Source: an uncultured Kineothrix sp. (GTDB lineage: Bacteria > Bacillota > Clostridia > Lachnospirales > Lachnospiraceae). Taken from it: 26,907 nucleotides of DNA. The notes beneath the pieces are model-generated. The model saw only the letters and a program-made list of their open reading frames with translations. It was not told the DNA's origin and did not search any database. Each line of letters begins with the position of its first letter. The stretch's first letter is position 1. The position numbers were made by a program, and so were the translations under genes. The stretch spans positions 1-26,907 of the forward strand of contig CAJUMD010000040.1 of NCBI GenBank assembly GCA_910587275.1, written 5' to 3'. Of the stretch, positions 14,886 through 24,143 are shown piece after piece.

Positions 14886-17800
14886 CAGGATTTCTTCCCG
14901 CAGCCCAAAAGAATACAATATTTTCTCCTTGACCCGTTTCCCCGTAAGCTGCTGCAGGGCATGGGCATAATAATCCAACTGCGTCTTATACTTTGCCGCC
15001 AACTCCTGCCCGCTGTCCACCCGGTCCGTCTTGTAGTCCGCCACCACGATTTCACCGTCTTCCTCAAAATAAACGTCTATGATGCCCTGAATCAGCACAA
15101 GCTCGCTTTCCGGGAATTTCCCGTTCAGTTCCTTTGCCGGAAGCCCCAGCACAAAGGGCTGTTCCCGGTGCAGGCAGCCCGCCTCCTCCGCACGCTTCAT
15201 CCGCGCGGCAAGCGCCGTCCCCAAAAAAGTTTCGATGGCGGAAACGGATACCGCCTGCGCATACTCTGCGCTTAACATCCCTTCCTGCACCATGCGTCCC
15301 ATCTGCCCTGCCACACTCCCCCTCTTTCCGGCGGCAGAAAAGTCGAGCAGTTCCATCACTTTATGGAACGCGCTTCCCCTGCCCGCGCCGCCGATATCTT
15401 CCTCCTGCTGCATGAATTTCGGGATATAGGGTATGACCGTTTCTTCCCCGTAAAGCCGGAAGGAAAAGTCCTGCTCCTCCTCCCGCCCCGCCTTCTTCAA
15501 TTCCGACACGGTGGTCTTCGTATATAAATCCGCTAATTCCGCATGTTCATACCGGTACGCAAAGACCTTTGACAGGTATGTCATCCATTCCTTGTCCGTA
15601 TCGGTCAATGCATCGGAGCTTTCCAGCCGGAATCTTGCCCCCTCCGCGGATACCTGCTTTGCAATGTCCGCCTCCATAAAATCCTCATCCCCCACCATGC
15701 GGATGCAAAACGGGGCGTCCAAACCAAACTCCGCAGAAGCCGCATGAAATTCTGCTTCCGTTTTCCCGCTTAATTCCCCGTTTAATATCCCTTTGAATTC
15801 CCGCATAAATTTCCCCTCCGGCGCGTCCAGTCCGTATTCCCCCCACAGCGCGCCAAATGCGCGGTGGCGGCAGAGTGCGGGCAGCAGGAAATCAAGATAA
15901 CAGGATGCCCCTGCCAGTTCCCCATAGGGAAGCCGCCATTCCTCCCGCGCTGCCGCCGGAAGCAGGGAAGCGATTTTTTTCTCCGGCCGCTCCAGGATTC
16001 CGGTCATAATCAGTTTTTCCTTCGCCCGCGTCAATGCCACATAGAGAACCCGCAGTTCCTCGCCTAAATTATCCAGCCGCATCTTCTCCGCAACGATATT
16101 TTTCCGCAGCGTTTTCGCCTGCATCCGGCGCTCCACGTCCACATAATCCACACCGATTCCCATGTCCACGTCCGCCACCATCCCGGCGTGCAAATCCTGC
16201 ATATTGAACTTCTTGGCAAGACCGCAGACAAAGCAGACCGGAAATTCCAGCCCTTTGCTCTTATGGATGCTCATAATCCGCACCACATCCGCGTTTTCGT
16301 CCAAAACATTTGCCTCTCCGTAATCCACGTCATATTTTTCCAACTGTTCGATATAACGGACGAAATGGAACAGTCCGTAATAGCTGGTCCGCTCAAACGC
16401 CGACGCCTTTTCCAAAAGAATCTGCACGTTCGCCTTCCTCTGCGCGCCTCCCGGCATCGCCGCCACATAGGGCAGGTAATCCGTTTGTGCAAGAATATCC
16501 TGTAAAAGTTCATGGATGGGCATGTAAACCGTTTTCTCCCGGTACTCCTCCACAAAATCCAGAAATCCCGCCGCTTTTTCCACAAGCTGCTCCGGTTTAG
16601 TTCCGTTGTCCGCCCCTTCCTTTCCTGAAAATTGCTTTAGGGCGAAATACAGGCACGTTTTCCCTTTTCCGGATGCCCTGACCCTGGCAATCTCCTCATC
16701 CGAAAAACCGCCGAAACAGGATTTCATCACGCCGAACAGAGGAATGTCCTGTCTCGGATTGTCCAAAATACGCAAAAGCTGCAGCAGGGTTTGTATCTCC
16801 TTTGCGGCAAAATATCCGGTTTTGGAAGATACATGGGCGGGAATCCCTTCTTCCTTCAATACGCCCTTAAAGTCCTCGTCCCATCCTGCCGTCGTCCTGA
16901 GCAGGATGACAATGTCTCTATATGCCACCGGACGCAGCGTACCGCTTTCCCTGTCCGTCACCTTAAAATGCGCCGTCAGCTCCCGTATGCGCTTCGCCAC
17001 CGCAAGCGCCTCCCTCTGCCGGACAGACCGCGGCGCCGCTCTACCGTCTTCCCCTTCCGTATCTTCCCCCTGCTCCTCCTTACGGATGAGCAGAAGTTCC
17101 GTGGCGTTAGGCTCCGTATCCGGCTCCCACGCCGGATATTCCGCGCCGCAGTACAATGCCGCGTCCCCGTCATACTCCACACCGCCCAGTTTCTTACCCA
17201 TCATCTGTGCAAACAGGAAATTCACGCCGGAAAGTACTTCTTTCCGGCTCCTGAAATTTTTATGCAGGTCTATGCGTTCCTTTTTCCCCTGCGTTTCGCC
17301 GTCCTGTCCGGTACCGCCGTACTCCCCGTATTTTTCCATGAAGATTTCGGGCCTTGCCAGGCGGAACTTGTAAATGCTCTGCTTTACGTCCCCCACCATG
17401 AAACGGTTAAAACGCCCTGCCGACTCGCCGGAAATACTCTCAAGCAGCATCTCCTGCACCGGATTGCTGTCCTGGTACTCGTCAATCAGGATTTCCTCAT
17501 AAAACTCGCGGTAATCCAACGCCGTCCGGGTGGGTTCGTACCTTTTCCCGGAATGCTCCGTTTTCCCTCCGTCCGTTTCTTCCTGTCCGGTTTCCGTCCC
17601 GTCCGGCTCCACCCTCCGCACCAGGATGGAAAGCGCCAAATGTTCCATATCCGAAAAGTCGATAATGTTCTCCTCCCGCTTCTTCCGGTCCAGGGCTTCT
17701 TTAAACGCCAGCGTCAAATCCACCAGAATGCCGACTGCTTCCCTGCTCCCCTGCATATAGGCAAGGACTGTTTCCGGCGGCACCGGGAAATACCTGGCGC

Positions 17801-18737
17801 ATATTTTTTTCACCGTTTCCTTGATGTCTTTGCGGATTTCCTGTACCATCTCCCTCTTGGATACGTCCACGGAATCGTCCTTTTTGGAAGGCAGCCTGCC
17901 GAAAACCATCCCCCCGAACAGGGCATATCCCTCCCCGTAGCGGGAAATCGCCGCCAGCTTTTCCAACTGTCCCGCTTCTTTTTCCAGTACCGCCCCGTAC
18001 ATGTAAGGTCCGTCCGGCTGCTCGCACAGTGCAATGCATTCCCATATTTTCCGCAGGCAGTCCTGCGCCATCAACCGCACCTGCTCCATGCCGAATTCCA
18101 CAAATTCTGCCTGTTCCAGTTCTTCCACGGAATCCGCGCCGTAATCTTTCTTCCGCTCCCTTAACCATTCTTCCGGCCATGGATTGCTCTCCGCAAACTG
18201 GTATAGTTTCAGGATATGCCCTTCGATTGCCCGGTCCTGGTTTCCCGTACTGAAGTATTCCACACAGCGCAGGAAACTTTCTTCCTTTCTGGCAAACCGC
18301 TCCTCTAACAGTTCCTGCATCACATCCTGTTTCAACAGGCGCAGCTCGCCCTCGTCCGCCACACGGAAACCGGGGTCCAAACCGATGTCATTAAAATTGT
18401 TGCGTATGACAAACATGCAGAAGCTGTCAATAGTGGTAATCTGGGCGTTGTGAATTAGCGTAACCTGTTTCTGGAGATGTTCATTGTCCGGTTCCGCTTC
18501 CAGCCTTGCCGCCACTGCAGCCCCAATCCGCTCCCGCATCTCCGCCGCTGCCGCGTTGGTAAATGTCACCACCAAAAGCCGGTCGATATCCACCGGCCGC
18601 TCCCCGCTGCTGACCATCTTCACGATACGCTCCGTCAGCACTGCCGTTTTCCCTGACCCCGCCGCCGCCGAAACAAGAATATTTTTACCGTGTAAATCAA
18701 TCACCCTCTGCTGCTCCGGGGTATATGCCATTCCCAT
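14880..18737 (-). CDS. addA: ATP-dependent helicase/nuclease subunit A (AddA)
   Basis: This is the helicase-nuclease subunit of AddAB, the Firmicute counterpart of RecBCD, which resects double-strand breaks and loads the recombination pathway after Chi recognition. The product has 1285 residues, normal for AddA. UvrD-type helicase motifs are complete: Walker A SAAAGSGKTAV, motif II LIDEYQDSNPVQ, motif III GDVKQSIYKFR, motif V HKSKGLEFPVCF and motif VI LYVALTRAKEKL. The C-terminal PD-(D/E)XK nuclease has GSAFHKVMELLDF, VVADYKTDRV and a QLDYYAHAL helix. The start at 18737 is one base after the addB stop and has GGGAGG inside the end of addB; the frame extends to 18767. The pair is thus translationally coupled. 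It is followed by the receiver-synthetase gene on the same strand. Confidence 0.95.
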   Translation of the reverse strand: MGMAYTPEQQRVIDLHGKNILVSAAAGSGKTAVLTERIVKMVSSGERPVDIDRLLVVTFTNAAAAEMRERIGAAVAARLEAEPDNEHLQKQVTLIHNAQITTIDSFCMFVIRNNFNDIGLDPGFRVADEGELRLLKQDVMQELLEERFARKEESFLRCVEYFSTGNQDRAIEGHILKLYQFAESNPWPEEWLRERKKDYGADSVEELEQAEFVEFGMEQVRLMAQDCLRKIWECIALCEQPDGPYMYGAVLEKEAGQLEKLAAISRYGEGYALFGGMVFGRLPSKKDDSVDVSKREMVQEIRKDIKETVKKICARYFPVPPETVLAYMQGSREAVGILVDLTLAFKEALDRKKREENIIDFSDMEHLALSILVRRVEPDGTETGQEETDGGKTEHSGKRYEPTRTALDYREFYEEILIDEYQDSNPVQEMLLESISGESAGRFNRFMVGDVKQSIYKFRLARPEIFMEKYGEYGGTGQDGETQGKKERIDLHKNFRSRKEVLSGVNFLFAQMMGKKLGGVEYDGDAALYCGAEYPAWEPDTEPNATELLLIRKEEQGEDTEGEDGRAAPRSVRQREALAVAKRIRELTAHFKVTDRESGTLRPVAYRDIVILLRTTAGWDEDFKGVLKEEGIPAHVSSKTGYFAAKEIQTLLQLLRILDNPRQDIPLFGVMKSCFGGFSDEEIARVRASGKGKTCLYFALKQFSGKEGADNGTKPEQLVEKAAGFLDFVEEYREKTVYMPIHELLQDILAQTDYLPYVAAMPGGAQRKANVQILLEKASAFERTSYYGLFHFVRYIEQLEKYDVDYGEANVLDENADVVRIMSIHKSKGLEFPVCFVCGLAKKFNMQDLHAGMVADVDMGIGVDYVDVERRMQAKTLRKNIVAEKMRLDNLGEELRVLYVALTRAKEKLIMTGILERPEKKIASLLPAAAREEWRLPYGELAGASCYLDFLLPALCRHRAFGALWGEYGLDAPEGKFMREFKGILNGELSGKTEAEFHAASAEFGLDAPFCIRMVGDEDFMEADIAKQVSAEGARFRLESSDALTDTDKEWMTYLSKVFAYRYEHAELADLYTKTTVSELKKAGREEEQDFSFRLYGEETVIPYIPKFMQQEEDIGGAGRGSAFHKVMELLDFSAAGKRGSVAGQMGRMVQEGMLSAEYAQAVSVSAIETFLGTALAARMKRAEEAGCLHREQPFVLGLPAKELNGKFPESELVLIQGIIDVYFEEDGEIVVADYKTDRVDSGQELAAKYKTQLDYYAHALQQLTGKRVKEKILYSFGLREEILL

Positions 18738-18738
18738 A

Positions 18739-21700
18739 TCATCCGTTCCTCCCGCCGCCATCCTCAAAATTTCTTTCCTTCATCCGCTCCAAAGCCTCCT
18801 CCCCCGTCAACTCCTGCAGCTTCCGGTAGCCGTACCCGTCTATCCGGCCGTCAAACCCGCAGACCGGACGGAAGGAGCAGTAATCACAGGAAGTATCCGT
18901 CCCCTGTCTGCATGGTTCCACCGCAATCCTGCCGTCCAGAATCTCCCTTCCGATTTCCTTTATCTTCCGGTTGACGTAACCGGACACCTCCTGCAAATCC
19001 CCGGCGTCCAAGATGCCGGACCTGACACCATAGCCGCCGTCCTTTTTCCGTTCCACCGGTATCACGTCGGACTTGCCGGAAAATTCCCCGTCCAGCGATG
19101 TGACAATCCTGTCGTCTTTATTGACCACTCCGGTCATCCTGAGTTCCTGCAAAAGCTGTCCGTTTAGTTCCTCCGGCGTCAGTTCCGTTTCCGTCTTCAC
19201 CACCGGATCCGCCACCTGGTAATACAGCATTGCCGCCGGAACCGCTTCTTTCCCGCCGTTTTTCTTTTTCTCCAGTTCCAGGGCAGCGTTCATGTAAACC
19301 ACCAACTGTAACTGCAGTCCGTAATATACTGCAGCCAGGTCAAACTTCCTGCTGCCGGACTTATAATCAATGACTTTCACGTAGACATGTTCCCCGTCCT
19401 CCATGGTGTCAATCCGGTCGATTCGTCCCTGCAGCTTCATCTTCTCCTTCTTCCCAAGAGCGATGTTCACCGCTTCCAAATCGTCCACTTCCGTAAAGGA
19501 CACTTCAAAGCGGCGGGGAACAAAACTTCCCTTTTTCAGCTGGTACTGCAGCGTCATCACCGCACGCTTTAAGATGCGGTGCATCCGTTCGATGGCATAC
19601 TCGTTCCTTGCCGTACTGTACAGCACCGTTTCCCCGTATGCCGCCGCATAGGCATCCAGCGCGCTGCGCAGCAGACGTTCCGCCGTTTCTCCGTCAAAAT
19701 CAAACCAACTGTATCCGCCCTCCTGTAATTTCCCGGCGAAGATTTCCAATACCCCATGGAACACGTTTCCCATATCCACGGATTCAAAACCGTACTCCTC
19801 CCGCTCTTTCAGGGAAAGCCCGTACCGCAAAAAATGAGCGTAGGCGCAGGATGCGTATTGCTCCAAACGGCTGACGCTGCTCACCAGCATTCTGCCGTAC
19901 AAAAGCCCCGCAATCTCCCTGCCCAGGGGATGTTCCCTGTAACGGGCAAAGGCGGCGTCCACCAGCCGTTTCGTTTTCTCCCCGTATTCTTCGTCCTTCC
20001 GGTATGTATGGTAAACGGTAAAAAAACGTGTCTGTCCCTCCTGTGTCATATCACCCGCCGCATAATCCCGCAGCATATCCGCCAGGTAATCCATGCCCGA
20101 ACGTTTCGTCTTAATCTGTCCTGCCGTATCCCGCATTTGGGGATGCTGCGTCTGCAGCGCCGGAAACAGTTTCCGCACGGTATCCACCAAATACGCGGGA
20201 CGGATACTTTTCCCTTCATTGTCCACCTTACTGTAAGACAGGTATAGCCGGCAGGAAGGTTTGGTCATGTTCAGGTACAGATACAGCCTTTGGATATACA
20301 TCTGCTGGCGGGGCGTGGGTGCCAGCTCATAGGGCGACTCCTGCAGAAATTCCCGGTCGATATCCGAAATCAGTCCGCCGCTCCCCGTATTTTTCGGAAT
20401 ATTCCCGTCGTTAATCCCCACGAAAAACAGTACCTTGATTTCTTTCAGGCGGGTCCTTTCGATATCCCCCACCACGACGCGGTCCACGTTCTGCGGAATC
20501 GTCCCTACCTGAATCTCCCCGAAACCGGCATCCAGGATATCCGCAAATTCCTTCATGTCCATCCGTTCTTCTGCCAGCAGGCTGTCCATTTGGTCCAGCA
20601 AATCCATCACCAAACGGTAAATCTGCCCGTACTCCCTTGCGCGTACCGCCGCCTTGCCCATACCGCCCTGCGCCTGAAACCTCCGCTCGTAAACCGCCAG
20701 TTTCTCCTGCACCTTATTTTTTATCAGGAACGCATAGAGGGCGCGGATTTTCTCCCCTGCGGTTCCGGCTTCCTTTCCCCCCTTACTCCCCGTAAGCTCC
20801 AAAAGCGGCGCCAGTTCTTCCAAAAAAGCGGCGCGCACTGCGTTCAGCCTTTCTAACTCTCCCGCTTCCATTTCCGGCGGTTTGGCGGTAAAGATCCGTT
20901 CCCAGCGCATCCGCCCTTTGATGCCGTATGCCAGCACGTAATTTTCCAAAACATCCGTATCTTCCCTCTCAAAACCGGTCAGTCCGCTGCGCAGGTAATG
21001 GAACACCGAGCGGTAGGAGAAGTTCTCCATGATGATTTTTAACGCGCTGCGGATATATTCGGTAAACGGGTTCAGCAGAATCCCCCTGGTCTGGTCCACA
21101 AACACGGGAATCCCGAATTTTTCCGTCTCCGCTTCCACATGCCCCGCATAAGCCGGCAAATCGCCGGTGACTATGGCAAAATCCCGGTAACAGTAATGCT
21201 CCTCCTGTACCAACTCCCGCATACGGATGCACACCTGGCGAATTTCCTCCTCCGGCGAAGACACTTCCACCAGATGGATGGCATTTTTGTTTTCTCCTTC
21301 ATAAGCCTTTGCCGGATAGCGGAACAGGTATCTTTCCAAATGCTGCATTTCCCCGTTTCCGGCAAAACGCGGCAGCACGTCCTGCCGTCCGGCGAACACG
21401 TCTTTCCCCCGGGGCACCCCTGCCTCTTTCGCCAGCCGCTCCAAATCCCGCACCGTCTTCTTGCTTAAATAAAATAATTTCTGCTCCCCGTCCGGTACGT
21501 AGGGGTTCGTTTCCCCGCTGTCCGTCACCGCCGTCACGATGACCTCTTTAGACAGCTCCATCATACTCTGGATCAGGCGGTTCTGGATGGGGGTAAAGCC
21601 CGTAAACCCGTCAAAAGCAGCCACACTGTTGCGGATAAGTTTTGATTTGGGCAGCAGGCGGCAGAGCAGGTCCAGCGTTTCTTCCGTAGTTATGTACTTT

Positions 21701-22215
21701 TCGTTTATGAACTGCAAAAAATGCCGGTACAGCACGCCCAAATCCTTTAATTTGTGGTAAAGCGCCCCCCTCTTTTTGGCATACTCCGTCAATTCTTCCA
21801 GTTCCTTTACGCCGATACCGTACTGCATGAATTCCGAAATGGCAGACTTGACTTCATGGATGTAACCGATTTTCCCAAGGTTACTGCCGATGACGGGCAT
21901 TTCCTCCCCGATGCTTTCCGCCACCCTGCGCAGCACCAGGCTTTTTCCCGTATCGTCCAGTACCGTCCGCGCACAGCCTCCCACTTCCTCCAAAATCCGG
22001 TGTGACAGCCTTCCGAAACTCAAAACGTCAATATTCATAATTCCCTTTTTCGGGTGCGCCTTCACCAAATCCATCTGTGTCTGCATCGTAAACTGGTCCG
22101 GCACAATAACCAGAAAATCCGTCCCGGGCTCGGCAATTGCACGGTCCACGATTTCCCTGTGGAGCTGCGTACTCTTGCCGGAACCGGAAGCGCCGAAATA
22201 AAATCTCAGTTCCAT
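18739..22215 (-). CDS. addB: ATP-dependent helicase/deoxyribonuclease subunit B (AddB)
   Basis: This is the partner of AddA: an inactivated-helicase-type subunit with a nuclease domain that cuts the 5' strand and recognises Chi in studied species. The product has 1158 residues, the usual size. The N-terminus has the Walker A YFGASGSGKST. The C-terminal nuclease shows VKVIDYKSGSRKFDLAAVYYGLQLQL. The four iron-sulphur cysteines expected of AddB are present: one in EQYASCAYAHFLRYG (near residue 800) and three in SCDYCSFRPVCGF near the end. The ATG at 22215 follows GGAAAGGA. It is the first gene of the addBA operon. I found no clear sigma-A promoter in the 137 bases before it, so it may be read from upstream. 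Confidence 0.95.
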   Translation of the reverse strand: MELRFYFGASGSGKSTQLHREIVDRAIAEPGTDFLVIVPDQFTMQTQMDLVKAHPKKGIMNIDVLSFGRLSHRILEEVGGCARTVLDDTGKSLVLRRVAESIGEEMPVIGSNLGKIGYIHEVKSAISEFMQYGIGVKELEELTEYAKKRGALYHKLKDLGVLYRHFLQFINEKYITTEETLDLLCRLLPKSKLIRNSVAAFDGFTGFTPIQNRLIQSMMELSKEVIVTAVTDSGETNPYVPDGEQKLFYLSKKTVRDLERLAKEAGVPRGKDVFAGRQDVLPRFAGNGEMQHLERYLFRYPAKAYEGENKNAIHLVEVSSPEEEIRQVCIRMRELVQEEHYCYRDFAIVTGDLPAYAGHVEAETEKFGIPVFVDQTRGILLNPFTEYIRSALKIIMENFSYRSVFHYLRSGLTGFEREDTDVLENYVLAYGIKGRMRWERIFTAKPPEMEAGELERLNAVRAAFLEELAPLLELTGSKGGKEAGTAGEKIRALYAFLIKNKVQEKLAVYERRFQAQGGMGKAAVRAREYGQIYRLVMDLLDQMDSLLAEERMDMKEFADILDAGFGEIQVGTIPQNVDRVVVGDIERTRLKEIKVLFFVGINDGNIPKNTGSGGLISDIDREFLQESPYELAPTPRQQMYIQRLYLYLNMTKPSCRLYLSYSKVDNEGKSIRPAYLVDTVRKLFPALQTQHPQMRDTAGQIKTKRSGMDYLADMLRDYAAGDMTQEGQTRFFTVYHTYRKDEEYGEKTKRLVDAAFARYREHPLGREIAGLLYGRMLVSSVSRLEQYASCAYAHFLRYGLSLKEREEYGFESVDMGNVFHGVLEIFAGKLQEGGYSWFDFDGETAERLLRSALDAYAAAYGETVLYSTARNEYAIERMHRILKRAVMTLQYQLKKGSFVPRRFEVSFTEVDDLEAVNIALGKKEKMKLQGRIDRIDTMEDGEHVYVKVIDYKSGSRKFDLAAVYYGLQLQLVVYMNAALELEKKKNGGKEAVPAAMLYYQVADPVVKTETELTPEELNGQLLQELRMTGVVNKDDRIVTSLDGEFSGKSDVIPVERKKDGGYGVRSGILDAGDLQEVSGYVNRKIKEIGREILDGRIAVEPCRQGTDTSCDYCSFRPVCGFDGRIDGYGYRKLQELTGEEALERMKERNFEDGGGRNG

Positions 22216-22352
22216 GAGTATCCTTTCCCTTTGACTCTTTTTCCTGTTTCCATCTCTCCACTCTTTCCCCTTCGTGCCAAAGTGTGCTTAAAGATCCATT
22301 CTAATGTATGGCAAAATTGCTTTCCTGTCCTCCCCATACTCCCACATGCAGG

Positions 22353-24059
22353 TCACAAAAATTTCCCCATCTCCGCCACCGATTCAAACACCAAATCCGG
22401 TCGTACCTCCGAAGCCGCCAAATCCTCCAGCGTTGCTTCCCCGCTTAGCACCAGCGCACTTTTCAGTCCGTTATTTACGCCCGCCGCGATATCCGTATAC
22501 AGCCTGTCCCCCACCATAACGGTCTTTTCCCGCTGTATCCCGGTTCTTTCCAGCAGGTAATCCACGATATCCCCGTTGGGTTTTCCGATGATACGGTCCG
22601 GGTACCGTCCCGTGGAAGCATGGATAAAGGCATGGATGGAACCGGCATCCGGGATAAATCCCGTCTCGGTAGGACAATTATAATCGGGATGGGTGGCAAG
22701 ATAGGGAAGTCCGGCACGGACAAAATCACACACCCTGCACATCTTCCGGTAATCCAGCGTCGTATCGAATGCCGTCACCACCACGTCCGGGGCATCCTCC
22801 GACAGAAGGATTCCTTCCTGTGCAAATTCTTCCCGCAGCAAATCGTTTCCCAATAGAAACACGCGCTTTCCCGCATAATGTTTTTTTAGGTAAAAAATGG
22901 CGGCCTGCCCGGAAGTGATGATTTTATCTTTCCCCGCGTCCAGTCCCATACGCTTTAATTTTTCCACGTACACGGCAGGACTTTTAGAAGAATTATTCGT
23001 TAAAAAGACATACTTTTTCCCCGCCGCTTCGATGCGGGAAAGGAATTCCACCGCACCGTCAATCCATTGTTCCCCAAGGTAAACCGTACCGTCCATGTCA
23101 AGGGCAAAGCATTCGATGTCCTTTAACACGTCTTCCCGGTCCTCGTTCACGCAAACCCGGTTCTCCGTCCGGACATCCCCGCCCCGGCTTTTCCAAACCA
23201 TGCGGTTATCCTCAAATTCCTGTTCCAGTTCTCCTTTCCCCTTCATCCATGACAGGTAAGAGCGTATGGTGCTTCCCACCAGTACGTACTGGTTTCCGTC
23301 CATGGTCAAACCATAATGGTCAAAAACCGCCTTCAGAATATCTTCGCTTCCCGCAGGCGATGCACAGATGTCCCGCAGCAGCGCTTCGATTTCCAATACT
23401 TTCTCCCGGTTGCGCCGCACCAAAGGACGGATGTCCCCCGCCGTCTCCCCGTGGGAGGGGATAAAGAGCCTGCCCTCCAGTTTTTCCAGCTTATCCAGGC
23501 TTTCCAAAAATGTCTCCACGTCATATAAAAAGGACACATGGTATTTCCGCATAATGTCGTCCACGGTCAGCCCGTCCGCCACAAACCAAATACCGTCCTC
23601 CGTGCCGAACGCGGTCATGGCAAAGGAATGTCCGTCAATCCGCAGCATTTTCATGCCTTCCGGCAGCACGTCTTCCGTCAGTTCCTCCGCCCCGCTTGGC
23701 TGGGCGCACAGAAATTTATTTTTTAATTCCTGATAAGGAAATCCCCCGTACAGCATGACTGTCTCCAACTGCGTATGCTCCGCAAACACCCGGTCCACCC
23801 CCGCACAGTAAACTTTGCACCCGCTCTTTTGCTGCAGGAAACGGTTCCCGCCCACATGATCCGCATGGGAATGGGTATTCAAAATCCGGTCCGGCTTCCA
23901 GCCGTTGGCTTCCAAAATCTTCCACACCTTTTTCCCCGCGTCTTTGTCGTTGCCGCTGTCAATCAGGCAGACCCTGTCCCCTTCCATCCGGTAAATCCCG
24001 ATTTTGGACGGACAGTCAATATAGTATGTGCGGTCGCCTACTTGGATTAATTCGTACAT
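22353..24059 (-). CDS. metallo-beta-lactamase-fold hydrolase fused to HAD-IIA phosphatase
   Basis: The 568-residue product is a fusion. Residues 1-270 are an MBL-fold hydrolase: THSHADHVGG with H63, H65, D67 and H68, then IDGHSFAM, FVADGLTVDD and FIPSHGET, followed by a small helical tail. From about 310 on it is a HAD-IIA (NagD/AraL-like) phosphatase: motif I ALDMDGTVYLG, motif II FLTNNSSKSP, the lysine in IGKPNGDIV and motif IV MVGDRLYTDIAAG. The linker of about 35 residues is acidic. Each half is full length with intact catalytic residues, so it is probably bifunctional: hydrolysis of a thioester or ester-like substrate and removal of a phosphate, perhaps in metabolite repair. Substrates are unknown. 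The ATG at 24059 has AAAGGAG. It stands upstream of addB on the same strand. Confidence 0.88.
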   Translation of the reverse strand: MYELIQVGDRTYYIDCPSKIGIYRMEGDRVCLIDSGNDKDAGKKVWKILEANGWKPDRILNTHSHADHVGGNRFLQQKSGCKVYCAGVDRVFAEHTQLETVMLYGGFPYQELKNKFLCAQPSGAEELTEDVLPEGMKMLRIDGHSFAMTAFGTEDGIWFVADGLTVDDIMRKYHVSFLYDVETFLESLDKLEKLEGRLFIPSHGETAGDIRPLVRRNREKVLEIEALLRDICASPAGSEDILKAVFDHYGLTMDGNQYVLVGSTIRSYLSWMKGKGELEQEFEDNRMVWKSRGGDVRTENRVCVNEDREDVLKDIECFALDMDGTVYLGEQWIDGAVEFLSRIEAAGKKYVFLTNNSSKSPAVYVEKLKRMGLDAGKDKIITSGQAAIFYLKKHYAGKRVFLLGNDLLREEFAQEGILLSEDAPDVVVTAFDTTLDYRKMCRVCDFVRAGLPYLATHPDYNCPTETGFIPDAGSIHAFIHASTGRYPDRIIGKPNGDIVDYLLERTGIQREKTVMVGDRLYTDIAAGVNNGLKSALVLSGEATLEDLAASEVRPDLVFESVAEMGKFL

Positions 24060-24143
24060 TTGACTCCTTTCCGGATACCAATCCGCGCGTGTTTCCCTGT
24101 TATTCCGTATCCGTTACCCTATCATTGTTATCCCTTTTTTCCG

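Noticed and set aside
16606..18164. Long plus-strand open frames opposite addA (up to 457 codons)
   Set aside because: They have no ribosome sites and a low-complexity composition, and they lie antisense to a complete AddA with all motifs. They arise from the codon bias of the real gene.
14880..22215. AddAB considered as part of a new defence system
   Set aside because: Both subunits are of standard length with all expected motifs and the normal addB-addA order, so this is ordinary break repair machinery.
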